This document shows positions 52,423 to 60,774 of a DNA stretch of 64,000 nucleotides, piece by piece. Location of the stretch: assembly GCF_020524345.1 (NCBI RefSeq), contig NZ_JAIVLH010000020.1:49403-113402 (forward strand). Direction: 5' to 3'. The DNA comes from Metabacillus niabensis (GTDB lineage: Bacteria > Bacillota > Bacilli > Bacillales > Bacillaceae). Position numbers and translations under genes: made by a program. How positions within the stretch are numbered: position 1 is the first letter of the stretch; the number at the start of each line of letters is the position of its first letter. The notes under the pieces were generated by a model. It made no database searches and had not been told where the DNA came from. It saw only the letters and a program-made list of their open reading frames with translations.

Positions 52423-54164
52423 TTGTTTTTTTCCTCCACTTCATATGGAATTGAAAAGGAAATGTCTGTGCCTTTATCAGGTTCGCTTGCAATTTTTAGC
52501 GCTGCAGCTTCTCCGAACATCATTGTCAGCCTTCGATTTACATTATAAATGGCAAGACCGCTCCCTTTCTCGGAGTGTATCGGAGTTTGCGAAAGTTGAT
52601 TGGCCAGTTCTTTACTCATTCCTTTTCCATTGTCTTTTACACTTATATAAGTGATGTTCTTTATCTTTTTAATTGTAATATTTAACAAACAGTTTTCCTC
52701 TTTATCCTTGAAGCCATGTTTCATTGCATTTTCAACAAGTGGCTGCAGTGTAAGCGGAGGTATGCTTTGATGAATGGCTCCATCATCAATATCATAGATA
52801 ATGGTCAAGCGATCAACAAAACGTGCTTCCTCAATCGCAAGATACGCTTTTACATGTCGTAATTCCTGCTCCAACATAATCTTAGTATGTGTTGTCACAG
52901 TCAGATTTTGACGTAAAAAGTGTGATAATGAAATAAGCAATTTACGTGCTTTTGCAGGATCAATACGGACAAGGGAAACGATTGTATTAAGTGTATTAAA
53001 TAAAAAGTGCGGGCTGATCTGTGCTTGCAGTGCCCGGATTTCTGTTTCTTTTGCGAGCTGGTAAGCCTTACCTGCTTCAGAGATTTCAAGCTGATTACTG
53101 ATCATCGAACTAAGTCCGGTAATTAACTCCATCACAACATTCGTTATCTCTTTTTCAGAACGAAAATAAAATTTTAACGTGCCGATTGGTTTATTTCGTA
53201 ACTTTAAAGGAGCAATTACAGCTGCACCGAGTGGGCAACTTTCATCACGACAATGAATGGAGCGTTGATTCGCGACAACAATCTTGTCCTGCTTGACCGC
53301 ATCAATCGTAATCTTTGTCTGTATTGGGCTTTCTGCACGGTGATGATCATAGCCAAGACCAACATGTGCGAGAATTTCTGTCGTATTCGTAATCGCCACT
53401 GCACTTGACTTGATTTCATTATGGATAATGTGACAAACCGCACCAGCTGAATCAGTGGTGAGACCATTGCGCAGATAAGCTAGCGTCTGGTCGGCAATCC
53501 GCAATGTTTTCTGGGCCTGCATAGCACCGGCCTTTTCTTCTTCATTAAATACGCTTTTAATAATCAATAGAAAAAGCGCAGATCCGACTCCGTTTGCAAA
53601 AATCATGGGGATACCGATCATTTCGACTAATGCCACAGCCTGTTCAATTGGGCGTGAAATAAGCAATATGACAACCATTTGCAATGTCTCGGCTAATGCT
53701 CCAATCAAAAAAGCGGAACGTAACTTTACATGTTTATTCGGTTTATGAAAGAATCCGGCGATCACTCCTGCTAGAATGGTAGCAAGACCACAGGAAATCC
53801 CCGTAAATCCGCCTAATGTGATCCGATGAAGCCCTGCAATTAAACCTGAACCAATCCCGACTTTGTAACCGCCGAGAAGCCCGCCTAAAACAACACCAAT
53901 TACACGTGAATTGGCGATTGCTTCGTCTGTGGAAAGATCAGAAGGAAGACGGTTAAATTGGAGGGTTTCTGTACTTAGGCTCAAGCCTGAATATGTACCT
54001 ATAATGCCGAAAAAACCAAAGAAGATGATTGCCGTCACTTTCTGTTTACGATTAAGCTGATCATGATAAATCATCTCACGGAAGAATTTGAATCGCGTTA
54101 AAATAAAGGCAATCATGACAATGATACCAAGGCGTTCGACCATTGTGAGTAATAAATCAAACAT
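52419..54164 (-). CDS. lytS: LytS family sensor histidine kinase
   Basis: 581 residues from the ATG at 54164 (MFDLLLTMVERLG), which is the usual LytS N terminus and follows AAGGGG; the open frame back to 54251 is not needed. Domains: 5TM-5TMR_LYT membrane sensor (about 1-200; NRLPSDLSTDEAIANSRVIG and GSGLIAGLHRITLGGFTG), GAF domain (about 220-350), His_kinase domain with QAQISPHFLFNTLNTIVSLV, and a HATPase domain (PLVENAMKHGF, DNGKGM, GSGLAIYNV). Family members sense pyruvate or membrane state. Paired with lytT, next to cstA. Confidence 0.93.
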   Translation of the reverse strand: MFDLLLTMVERLGIIVMIAFILTRFKFFREMIYHDQLNRKQKVTAIIFFGFFGIIGTYSGLSLSTETLQFNRLPSDLSTDEAIANSRVIGVVLGGLLGGYKVGIGSGLIAGLHRITLGGFTGISCGLATILAGVIAGFFHKPNKHVKLRSAFLIGALAETLQMVVILLISRPIEQAVALVEMIGIPMIFANGVGSALFLLIIKSVFNEEEKAGAMQAQKTLRIADQTLAYLRNGLTTDSAGAVCHIIHNEIKSSAVAITNTTEILAHVGLGYDHHRAESPIQTKITIDAVKQDKIVVANQRSIHCRDESCPLGAAVIAPLKLRNKPIGTLKFYFRSEKEITNVVMELITGLSSMISNQLEISEAGKAYQLAKETEIRALQAQISPHFLFNTLNTIVSLVRIDPAKARKLLISLSHFLRQNLTVTTHTKIMLEQELRHVKAYLAIEEARFVDRLTIIYDIDDGAIHQSIPPLTLQPLVENAMKHGFKDKEENCLLNITIKKIKNITYISVKDNGKGMSKELANQLSQTPIHSEKGSGLAIYNVNRRLTMMFGEAAALKIASEPDKGTDISFSIPYEVEEKNK

Positions 54165-54386
54165 GTGAAAAACCCCTTTTGAAAATGGAAACGTTCCTAA
54201 CGTTACCTTTCCTGGTTGATGATTTTGCATAGTAAGGTTGTAAAACAACAATCGTACGTAAAAAAATAGTTGATATCATCTTTAAATTTACCAAAACTCT
54301 GTCAGGGAATCCACATATCGTATATAGTTAAGAAAACGAGCTGATATCTTAAGTATTTGTAAGGTGTTTGAAAAGGAGGGATTTCC

Positions 54387-54980
54387 TTGAATATTAAACT
54401 CGAAATATTAGAAGGTGAACATGTTAAACTTTTGCCTATGCAAAAGCATCACATACAAGGGCTATACGAAGCAGGGTGTGATCGTAATATATGGACTCAC
54501 TTACCTAAAGAGATAGCAAGGTTTGATGATATGAAGGCTTTTGTGGAATCTGCTCTCTATAATAGGAAAAAGGGGACGGAATTTCCCTTTGTCATTATAC
54601 AAAAAGAAACCAACAAAATAATTGGAAGCACACGTTTTCTAGATATCTCTCCCTTAAACAAATCACTAGAAATAGGCTGGACCTGGTTACATCCATGTGT
54701 ATGGGGGACACAAATAAATGAAGAATGCAAATATCTTTTATTAAGCTATTGTTTTGAGGAGCTTGGAGCTATTCGCGTCCAATTCAAAACAGATGAACGA
54801 AACTTTAGATCTCAAAAAGCTATCGAGAGAATCGGTGGAATGAAGGAAGGAATCTTAAGAAATCACATGATTAGAAAAGATGGAACATACCGGAATTCTG
54901 TATACTATAGTGTAATAGAACGTGAGTGGTATGAAGTAAAAGAAAAAAACTTTTTAGATTGGTCTATATCTATTAAATAA
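54387..54980 (+). CDS. GNAT acetyltransferase, RimJ/RimL type
   Basis: 197 residues. LEGEHVKLLPMQKHHIQGLYEA at the N terminus, IIGSTRFLDISPLNKSLEIGWTWLHPCVWGTQIN as core strands, and RVQFKTDERNFRSQKAIERIGG as the acetyl-CoA and motif B region identify the RimJ/RimL-like branch that acetylates proteins or amino compounds. TTG start seven bases after AAGGAGG. The next gene follows 29 bases later and may be co-transcribed. Confidence 0.88.
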   Translation: MNIKLEILEGEHVKLLPMQKHHIQGLYEAGCDRNIWTHLPKEIARFDDMKAFVESALYNRKKGTEFPFVIIQKETNKIIGSTRFLDISPLNKSLEIGWTWLHPCVWGTQINEECKYLLLSYCFEELGAIRVQFKTDERNFRSQKAIERIGGMKEGILRNHMIRKDGTYRNSVYYSVIEREWYEVKEKNFLDWSISIK

Positions 54981-55009
54981 TAGAGAACCTAAGCTTATAT
55001 AGAGAGAGT

Positions 55010-55498
55010 ATGATTACAAACGAGGTGATCCCCATAATATTAGTTAGTTCTTGTTTAGCCGGTTTAGAGGTAAGATATAATGGTACACATTGTTTAAATA
55101 ATAAGATCAATAAACTAATAGAAGAAAAAAAGGCAATCCCTGTATGTCCTGAACTACTTGGAGGTTTTTCAACTCCCAGAGAACCTGCTGAAATCATAGG
55201 AGGTAATGGAGAAGATGTATTGGATGGGAAAGCTAAAGTAATCGAGAAATCAGGTAGAGATGTAACTGAATTATACATAAAAGGTGCATACACTACCTTA
55301 CAACAAGCTAAAGATGTAAAGGCAACTGTAGTTGTCCTTAAAGAGTATAGCCCCTCTTGTGGAAGTTCCATGATATATAATGGTGAATTTATAGGGAAGA
55401 AAATGGACGGAAATGGCGTGACAACTGCCTTATTAAAACGAAATGGAATAAACGTAATCTCAGAAAAACAGCTTGCTGATCACTCGATTTCTTTATAA
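55010..55498 (+). CDS. DUF523 family protein
   Basis: A protein of about 155-162 residues with unknown function. Conserved cysteines appear in VSSCLAGLEVRYNG, THCLNN, VCPELLGGFSTPREPAEI and KEYSPSCGSSMIYNGEF, as in the whole DUF523 family, suggesting a metal or thiol chemistry. Start is uncertain. The ATG at 55010 has only a weak AGAGAGAG site. GAGGTGATC lies at the right distance before two ATA codons (55034, 55037) that would give the family-typical N terminus ILVSSCLAG. I kept ATG 55010. Confidence 0.82.
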   Translation: MITNEVIPIILVSSCLAGLEVRYNGTHCLNNKINKLIEEKKAIPVCPELLGGFSTPREPAEIIGGNGEDVLDGKAKVIEKSGRDVTELYIKGAYTTLQQAKDVKATVVVLKEYSPSCGSSMIYNGEFIGKKMDGNGVTTALLKRNGINVISEKQLADHSISL

Positions 55499-55502
55499 AG
55501 AA

Positions 55503-55544
55503 AAAAACTTCCGATCAAAAAAACAGTCATGATCGGAAGTTTAC
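55503..55544. terminator. Bidirectional terminator
   Basis: AAACTTCCGATC and GATCGGAAGTTT are perfect arms. The A-rich left flank gives a U run for the minus-strand gene, and TTTACTATT serves the plus strand less well. Confidence 0.8.
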
Positions 55545-55559
55545 TATTAGATCACAGAA

Positions 55560-56702
55560 TTAAACCCCTGGAAACCAACCAGGTGTGTTGATAATAGCAT
55601 TCCACAGAGGGTCGGGAATGACCAATTCCTCCTGCTTATCTTTATCAATTTTTGTAACAATTTCAGCTTCTTTTCCTTCTGCAATTTTTTGTACCCAATC
55701 AGGATCAATAATTAATTCTCTACCTAGTGCCAGAAGAGGAATTCCACTTGCAAATGCGTTACGCGCATCTTCAGCTGTATAAATAGAACCTACCCCTATA
55801 AGTGGAACTCTGTTGTTTATTGTTTCCTTAAGATAATCAATTCTAGTTTTCGTTAAATCCTCAACACCTCTTCTTGGTGTTGAAAAGAATTCCATTAATG
55901 ATACATGCAAATAATCAAGGCCTTTTTCTGATAAAGCATCAACTAAGACAAGAGTCTCATCCATTGTAATCCCAGGGGTTTCAGGTTCCTCGGGAGAAAA
56001 ACGATATCCAACAATAAATGGGTTTTTTGCATGCTCCTGAACTGCTTTTTTCACTGAATCCACAACTGCCAATGGAAACGTCATTCGTTTTTCAAGACTT
56101 CCACCAAATCGATCATCACGTCTATTTGAATGAGGGGAGAAAAATTGTTGAATTAAATATCCGTTTGCTCCATGAATTTCAACTCCATCAAATCCTGCTT
56201 CGATCGCACGACGGGTTGTTTCTCCAAAGGCATGGATAATTTCCTCAACTTCAGCCTCTGTTAATGGTCTTGGTTTTACATCAGGCTCATCTGTGGAAAC
56301 ACCGCCTTTTTCTGCAGGAATATCACTTGCACTGACAATTTCACCAGTTGGGACTAATTCCGGCGGGCACATTCTTCCACCGTGGAAAATTTGCAGTACT
56401 GCTTTTGCACCTTGATCTTTAATGCTTGTTGCTAACTTTTTTAAGCTTGGGATCATTTCATCAGTATCAGCTCCGAATTCACCGTGAAATCCTTTTCCAT
56501 TTGGAGTGACATATGTACAGGCTGTAATCACCATGCTGACTCCTTTAGAACGCCTAGCATAGTAATTCACCTCTGCATCCGTAACTGTACCATCTGAATT
56601 AGAAGAGAAATTTGTCATCGGTGCCATGACAATTCGGTTTTTTAATTGAATTCCATTAGGTAATGTATAGGAAGATAATAAAGCTTCATTTTGCTCTTTC
56701 AT
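55560..56702 (-). CDS. NADH:flavin oxidoreductase, old yellow enzyme family
   Basis: FMN-dependent ene-reductase of about 380 residues, TIM barrel. It has NRIVMAPMTNFSSNSDG at the start, the substrate-binding His/Asn pair and Tyr in EIHGANGYLIQQFFSPHSNRR, FGGSLEKR and the phosphate-binding VGSIYTAEDA. It resembles B. subtilis YqiG more than the shorter NamA (YqjM). Its role is probably reduction of alpha,beta-unsaturated carbonyls or quinones. AGGAGG stands 8 bases before a TTG and 11 before the ATG at 56702; either may start. The frame back to 56768 is not used. Confidence 0.9.
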   Translation of the reverse strand: MKEQNEALLSSYTLPNGIQLKNRIVMAPMTNFSSNSDGTVTDAEVNYYARRSKGVSMVITACTYVTPNGKGFHGEFGADTDEMIPSLKKLATSIKDQGAKAVLQIFHGGRMCPPELVPTGEIVSASDIPAEKGGVSTDEPDVKPRPLTEAEVEEIIHAFGETTRRAIEAGFDGVEIHGANGYLIQQFFSPHSNRRDDRFGGSLEKRMTFPLAVVDSVKKAVQEHAKNPFIVGYRFSPEEPETPGITMDETLVLVDALSEKGLDYLHVSLMEFFSTPRRGVEDLTKTRIDYLKETINNRVPLIGVGSIYTAEDARNAFASGIPLLALGRELIIDPDWVQKIAEGKEAEIVTKIDKDKQEELVIPDPLWNAIINTPGWFPGV

Positions 56703-56877
56703 CAAACTTGTTCCCTCCTTTATGAGAATACGGCTATGATAAAATACCAGATTTGATTTGTACATCAATATGCTTCACTTAACTTTTAAAGTTTATGAAA
56801 AATAAGGGGGGAACTATTGATTATAAGGCACTTTTCTTTAGTGCTAACCCTAAAAAACCTTACGTATCTCTATAAAA

Positions 56878-56910
56878 TAAGCACTAATCTTAGTAAGGAT
56901 TAGCACCTGT
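56878..56910 (-). terminator. Terminator of the LysE-type gene
   Basis: On the minus strand GTGCTAATC pairs with GATTAGTGC (two G-U pairs) and TTATTTT follows. Confidence 0.6.
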
Positions 56911-56920
56911 TTATGGAGAA

Positions 56921-57541
56921 TTAAAGTTGTTTTTCAAATGCCAGCTTTAAACCAAAACCTATTAAAACAAGACCAGTTGCTTTATCCATGATCTTCTGCA
57001 CCTTTTCCGTCAGAAGCCATTCACGTAGATAATTGATAAAAAAGACATATAGAAAGAACCATGTGATTGAAAGCAATGTGTAAACGACACCCATCGTGAT
57101 AAATTGAATGGTAACATTTGATCCTGCATTTACGAATTGAGGGAGAAATGTGATAAAGAACATGGCCACTTTAGGGTTTAGAACATTTGAGAAAAATCCT
57201 TGTTGAAAAGCGGATTTCCTTTTAAGGGTAGAACCAGGTGCTACTTGGAGATCATGATCATTCTTTCTTTTAAAAAAAGATGAAATGCCAAGATATAGTA
57301 AATATATGGCACCAACATACTTTACAATGTCAAAAGCAAGGGCTGATTGTAAGAGAATTGCTGATAGGCCAAATGCGGCCGCAAATGTATGAACCAATGA
57401 TCCTGATGTAATACCTAGAGCCATTTTGTAGCCGTTTTTCCGTCCGTCTGCAATGGTTCTTTTTGTAATGAGTGCTGTATCAACACCAGGGCTCATAATG
57501 ACAAAAAGTGTTAGAACTAAAAAAGTGAGAAAATCATTCAT
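56921..57541 (-). CDS. LysE/RhtB family amino-acid exporter
   Basis: Membrane exporter of 206 residues with five to six segments. The family pattern begins FLVLTLFVIMSPGVDTALITKRTIADGRKNG (the SPGxD motif), then GAIYLLYLGISSF and a C-terminal amphipathic helix ending in VLIGFGLKLAFE. The ATG at 57541 follows AAGGAGTG; the GTG further upstream lies within that site. Transcribed divergently from an XRE-cupin regulator, across a region with four operator-like repeats, so the regulator very likely controls it. Confidence 0.9.
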   Translation of the reverse strand: MNDFLTFLVLTLFVIMSPGVDTALITKRTIADGRKNGYKMALGITSGSLVHTFAAAFGLSAILLQSALAFDIVKYVGAIYLLYLGISSFFKRKNDHDLQVAPGSTLKRKSAFQQGFFSNVLNPKVAMFFITFLPQFVNAGSNVTIQFITMGVVYTLLSITWFFLYVFFINYLREWLLTEKVQKIMDKATGLVLIGFGLKLAFEKQL

Positions 57542-57579
57542 TATTATCACTCCTTAATTACTTGTTACAAGATGGTTGA

Positions 57580-57670
57580 TAAAATATAATTTAATTAATG
57601 TTAAGTGTAGTTTAACACGTTTTTAATGGATGGTGTTAAATATAGTTTAAATAAATTAAATGTAATTTAA
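57580..57670. promoter_or_regulatory. Four copies of a 15-bp operator in the divergent promoter region
   Basis: TTAAGTGTAGTTTAA (57601-57615), TTAAATATAGTTTAA (57636-57650), TTAAATGTAATTTAA (57656-57670) and, with one mismatch, TAAAATATAATTTAA (57580-57594). The near-palindromic TTAAA...TTTAA pattern and its place between two divergent genes mark it as the binding array of the XRE-cupin protein. Confidence 0.75.
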
Positions 57671-57683
57671 TTTTGGAGGCGTC

Positions 57684-58229
57684 ATGGAAAATATTGATAT
57701 TGGAAAAAAAGTTGAACGATTTAGGAAGGAAAAGGGACTTAGTAGTCGGGAATTAGCCAAATTAGCTGAAATTACTCCTTCTATGTTAAGTCAGATTGAA
57801 AGAGGATTAGCTAATCCCTCCATACAAACTCTTAAGGTCTTGGCTAAAGTTCTTGAAGTACCAACGTTTAGTTTTTTACTTGAAGAGACAAATACATCAG
57901 ATTTAGTGGTCAGGTCTAATCAAAGAAAAAACATGAGTGTAGAGAATATCTCGTATGAGCTTGTTTCTCCGGAGTTTACCGGGACCCTTGCAACGGCCAT
58001 TATGAATCTTCCTCCAAATTCATCTTCTTCAGAGAAGCTATTAGAACATAAAGGAGAGGAAGTGGCCTTTATATTAGAGGGAAAAATTAAAATCTATTTA
58101 GATGATGATGACTACTTATTAGAAGCAGGAGACAGTGTCAGAATACCAAAACATATGAAGCACAAGTGGGAGAATCCATTTGATAAAAAAGCAGCTATCT
58201 TATTTTCTGTAACCCCACCAGCTTTTTAA
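57684..58229 (+). CDS. XRE family regulator with C-terminal cupin domain
   Basis: 181 residues. The N-terminal HTH_3 (about 5-62) has KGLSSRELAKLAEITPSMLSQIERG and NPSIQTLKVLAKVLEVPTF. The C-terminal cupin_2 (about 105-175) has HKGEEVAFILEGKIKIYLDDD and LEAGDSVRIPKHMKHKWENP. Such proteins bind a small ligand, often an amino acid or amine, in the cupin. TTTTGGAGGCGTC precedes the ATG. Divergent from the LysE-type exporter gene, so it may sense the exported compound. Confidence 0.92.
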   Translation: MENIDIGKKVERFRKEKGLSSRELAKLAEITPSMLSQIERGLANPSIQTLKVLAKVLEVPTFSFLLEETNTSDLVVRSNQRKNMSVENISYELVSPEFTGTLATAIMNLPPNSSSSEKLLEHKGEEVAFILEGKIKIYLDDDDYLLEAGDSVRIPKHMKHKWENPFDKKAAILFSVTPPAF

Positions 58230-58260
58230 ACTTTGAAGATGATCGAATCAGGAGGTCCAC

Positions 58261-58431
58261 ATGAGATGTGGTTCAAAATGTTTTGTAGTTGAGATGGAGA
58301 TAAGAGGAGAAGTACGAACGGAAGCAGTCACTGCGAGAACATCCGTTGATGCAAGGAAAACCATTCGAATTGAATATGGAGCAGAGGCACAAATTTTAAC
58401 GGTTAGGGAAAAAAATAAAAAAGAGAGATGA
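58261..58431 (+). CDS. Small conserved protein with N-terminal CxxxC (56 aa)
   Basis: Unrecognised function. A strong AGGAGGTCCAC site precedes the ATG, and 56 codons follow (MRCGSKCFVVEMEI at the N terminus). Cys3 and Cys7 could bind a metal. The rest alternates strand and helix (VTARTSVDARKTIRIEYG, then EAQILTVREKNK) and looks like a small ligand- or nucleic-acid-binding domain. It lies 31 bases after the XRE-cupin gene and is probably translated from the same mRNA. The antisense frame here is a shadow. Confidence 0.75.
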   Translation: MRCGSKCFVVEMEIRGEVRTEAVTARTSVDARKTIRIEYGAEAQILTVREKNKKER

Positions 58432-58513
58432 ACATTCACTTTCTACAAGTCAATATTTAGCTTTCTTAGGGTATAGTGGCATCATTTGATTCCACTGTAT
58501 TTTTACATTGTGC

Positions 58514-58573
58514 ACAATTTAATTGTTGACATTATAATTTGGATTGTTTATGATGAACTTACAATTCAATTAG
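58514..58573 (+). promoter_or_regulatory. Promoter and OhrR-like operators of ohr
   Basis: Promoter TTGACA (58526-58531), 17 bases, TATGAT (58549-58554). The perfect dyad ACAATTTAATTGT (58514-58526) touches the -35, and ACAATTCAATTAG (58561-58573) lies at the start point. Both resemble the OhrR site TACAATTAAATTGTA of B. subtilis. Confidence 0.7.
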
Positions 58574-58625
58574 TTGTGCAAAATTTAATTTCGGGAAATA
58601 CATTTTTTGTAGAGGAGTGTTTTAT

Positions 58626-59054
58626 ATGTCAAATGTTTTATTTACTTCAAGTGTTTCTGCAGTAGGCGGAAGGGAAGGACGTGTTCAATCTAAAGGTGGA
58701 TACCTAAACTTAGAAGTGGCTATGCCGGGTACTCCACGTGCGAAGTCAAATCCGGAAGCAACCAATCCTGAGCAATTATTTGCTGCAGGCTATGCTGCTT
58801 GTTTTGACAGTGCATTACAACTGATTTCACGTAAAGAACGTATAACCTTCGAGTCTGAAGTAACTGCTCATGTAAGTTTACTTAAAGATGAAATTGACCA
58901 AGGTTTTAAACTGGGTGTGACACTACATGTAAAAGGAACAGGGATTGAACAAGCCACTCTTGAAGAACTAGTTCATAAAGCTCACGGCTTTTGTCCATAT
59001 TCAAAAGCAACAAAAGGGAATATCGATGTTCGTTTAGAATGTGAAGCAATTTAA
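58626..59054 (+). CDS. ohr: Organic hydroperoxide resistance protein (Ohr/OsmC family)
   Basis: Thiol peroxidase reducing organic hydroperoxides, 142 residues. The catalytic cysteines are in GYAACFDSAL and HGFCPYSKAT, and the conserved Arg is in GGREGRVQSKGGYL. This is Ohr rather than OsmC because of the NPEQLFAAGYAACF wording. The ATG at 58626 follows GAGGAGTG; the GTG at 58617 is within that site. No ohrR gene is adjacent; the regulator, if OhrR, is elsewhere. A terminator follows. Confidence 0.92.
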   Translation: MSNVLFTSSVSAVGGREGRVQSKGGYLNLEVAMPGTPRAKSNPEATNPEQLFAAGYAACFDSALQLISRKERITFESEVTAHVSLLKDEIDQGFKLGVTLHVKGTGIEQATLEELVHKAHGFCPYSKATKGNIDVRLECEAI

Positions 59055-59142
59055 CTTTACCCTTGGTTCTTTGGAAGATAAGTATTCTAAATCCAAATCA
59101 CTAAAGCGTTACATTAAAATAAACTGGAGTTCGCGTCAACTG

Positions 59143-59170
59143 AGGTTTTCCTTTCCGGAAAACCTTTTTT
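59143..59170 (+). terminator. Terminator of ohr
   Basis: AGGTTTTCC pairs perfectly with GGAAAACCT around a five-base loop and TTTTTT follows. Confidence 0.9.
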
Positions 59171-59247
59171 GTGCTCAAATTTTCTGTCTAAAGTTAGTTT
59201 AATACAAAAAATGCAAGAATCGTCCTTTTTATCTCATGCTAAAAACC

Positions 59248-59274
59248 TATAATTAAAGAATGAAAACACTTTCA
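59248..59274 (+). promoter_or_regulatory. -10 element and cre site of the glucuronide permease gene
   Basis: TATAAT (59248-59253) is followed by TGAAAACACTTTCA (59261-59274), a cre-like palindrome differing from the consensus only in CA for CG at the centre. It sits at the expected transcription start. No good -35 box is present, suggesting activation by the neighbouring AraC protein. Confidence 0.65.
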
Positions 59275-59321
59275 TATACGCGTGATGAAAGAGTTACTAC
59301 AAGAATATGGGGGTTAAAGAT

Positions 59322-60734
59322 ATGGAAGAAGCAAAGCAGGAATACACCCGGCTTTCAAGCGGAGAAAAAAATGAAAACACTCCTTTTGGTGTGAGGGATA
59401 AGATTGGCTATTTGCTTGGTGATCTTGGAAATGATTTCTTCTTTATGCTTGTTAGTGCTTTTTTAATGGTTTTTTATACAGACATTTTTCATATTAGTGC
59501 AGCACTTGTAGGAATGTTATTTCTTGTAGCTCGCTTATGGGACGCAGCCGCTGATTTTGCCTGGGGTCGTTTTATTGACACAAGAAAACCAACTGCACAG
59601 GGGAAATTCAGACCATGGATTTTACGAATGTCATTTCCACTTGTATTAACAGGCGTGCTTATGTTTGTTCAAATTCCCGGTATGTCTGACGGATTTTATT
59701 TGGCATGGGCTTTTGTTACTTATATTGTGTGGGGTACGCTTTACAGTACTGTGAACATTCCGTATGGATCGATGGCATCTGTTATTACAGACAATCCGGT
59801 TGAACGGACCACTCTCTCAACGTGGAGAACAATGGGGGCGATGTTGGCTGCCTTGGTTATTAATGTACTAGGTCCACTAGTTGTATTCGTAGATAACGAG
59901 ATCAACGCAGACCGTATGTTGATGGTCGCAGTGTTGTTTGGCATACTTGCCATTACTTGCTACTTTGGATGTTACAAGCTGTCAACAGAGCGCCTTGTTG
60001 CACAGGAACCAAATCAGCAAAAGGGCAGTATGAAAGTAACAATGAAAGGGATGCTTAAGAATAAGCCGCTAATCTGGATTTTAATAGCTTCCCTGATTTT
60101 TATGGTAAACACAATGCTGATTAATGCAGTAAATGTGTATTTATTTAAGGATTATTTCGGCAATGCCGCAGCTCTAAGTATGATTGGACTGGTTCAGACT
60201 GGAGCAGTTTTCATTGCGATTCCACTTGTAAAACCGATGGTTAAGAAACTAGGTAAAAAAGAAACAGCAGCTATCGGTATGGGACTTGCTGCAGTTGTAT
60301 ATTTTGTTTTGTACTACTTGAAAGATTTATCTGCGATTGAATTTGTGGCTTTCTCAGCAGTCGGAATGTTTGGTTTTGCCTTTTTCAACCTTGTAATTTG
60401 GGCGTTTGTGACAGACGTCATTGATTATCATGAATATGTAACCGGTTTACGAGAAGATGCAACCGTTTACTCCGTCTATTCTATGGCACGGAAAATTGGT
60501 CAGGCAATCGCAGGCGGTGTAGGAGGCTTTGCTGTTGCAGCAGTCGGGTACGATGCAGCGAGTGCTGCCCAGACACAGGAAGCGTTAAATGGGATTCACT
60601 CTCTCGCCACGCTCGTGCCATCTATCATTTACGGGTTGATTTTCCTTATTCTTGTTTTCTTGTATCCTCTGAATAAGCAAAAGACAAATCAGCTGGCAGT
60701 TGATTTGGCTGAAAAACGAAAAGAACAAGGTTAA
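59322..60734 (+). CDS. GPH family sugar symporter, probable glucuronide permease (UidB-like)
   Basis: Cation-coupled glycoside importer of the MelB/UidB family, 470 residues with 12 membrane segments. Family motifs: KIGYLLGDLGNDFFF at the start, LWDAAADFAWGRFIDTRKPT in loop 2-3 and FAFFNLVIWAFVTDVIDYHEYVTGLREDATVYSVYSMARKIGQAI near the C terminus. The ATG at 59322 follows GGGGG at eight bases and is preferred to ATG 59307. Its link to uidA across the araC gene points to beta-glucuronides as substrate. Confidence 0.88.
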   Translation: MEEAKQEYTRLSSGEKNENTPFGVRDKIGYLLGDLGNDFFFMLVSAFLMVFYTDIFHISAALVGMLFLVARLWDAAADFAWGRFIDTRKPTAQGKFRPWILRMSFPLVLTGVLMFVQIPGMSDGFYLAWAFVTYIVWGTLYSTVNIPYGSMASVITDNPVERTTLSTWRTMGAMLAALVINVLGPLVVFVDNEINADRMLMVAVLFGILAITCYFGCYKLSTERLVAQEPNQQKGSMKVTMKGMLKNKPLIWILIASLIFMVNTMLINAVNVYLFKDYFGNAAALSMIGLVQTGAVFIAIPLVKPMVKKLGKKETAAIGMGLAAVVYFVLYYLKDLSAIEFVAFSAVGMFGFAFFNLVIWAFVTDVIDYHEYVTGLREDATVYSVYSMARKIGQAIAGGVGGFAVAAVGYDAASAAQTQEALNGIHSLATLVPSIIYGLIFLILVFLYPLNKQKTNQLAVDLAEKRKEQG

Positions 60735-60737
60735 ACA

Positions 60738-60774
60738 AACAGAGGTGTCCCTCAATGAGACATCTCTGTTTTTT
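60738..60774. terminator. Bidirectional terminator between the permease and araC genes
   Basis: AACAGAGGTGTC pairs with GACATCTCTGTT (one G-U pair) with TTTTTT on the plus strand. Both convergent genes end here. Confidence 0.85.

Noticed and set aside
54180..54200. GGAAACGTTCC upstream of lytS as a cre site
   Set aside because: It has the ACGT centre but deviates from the consensus on both sides.
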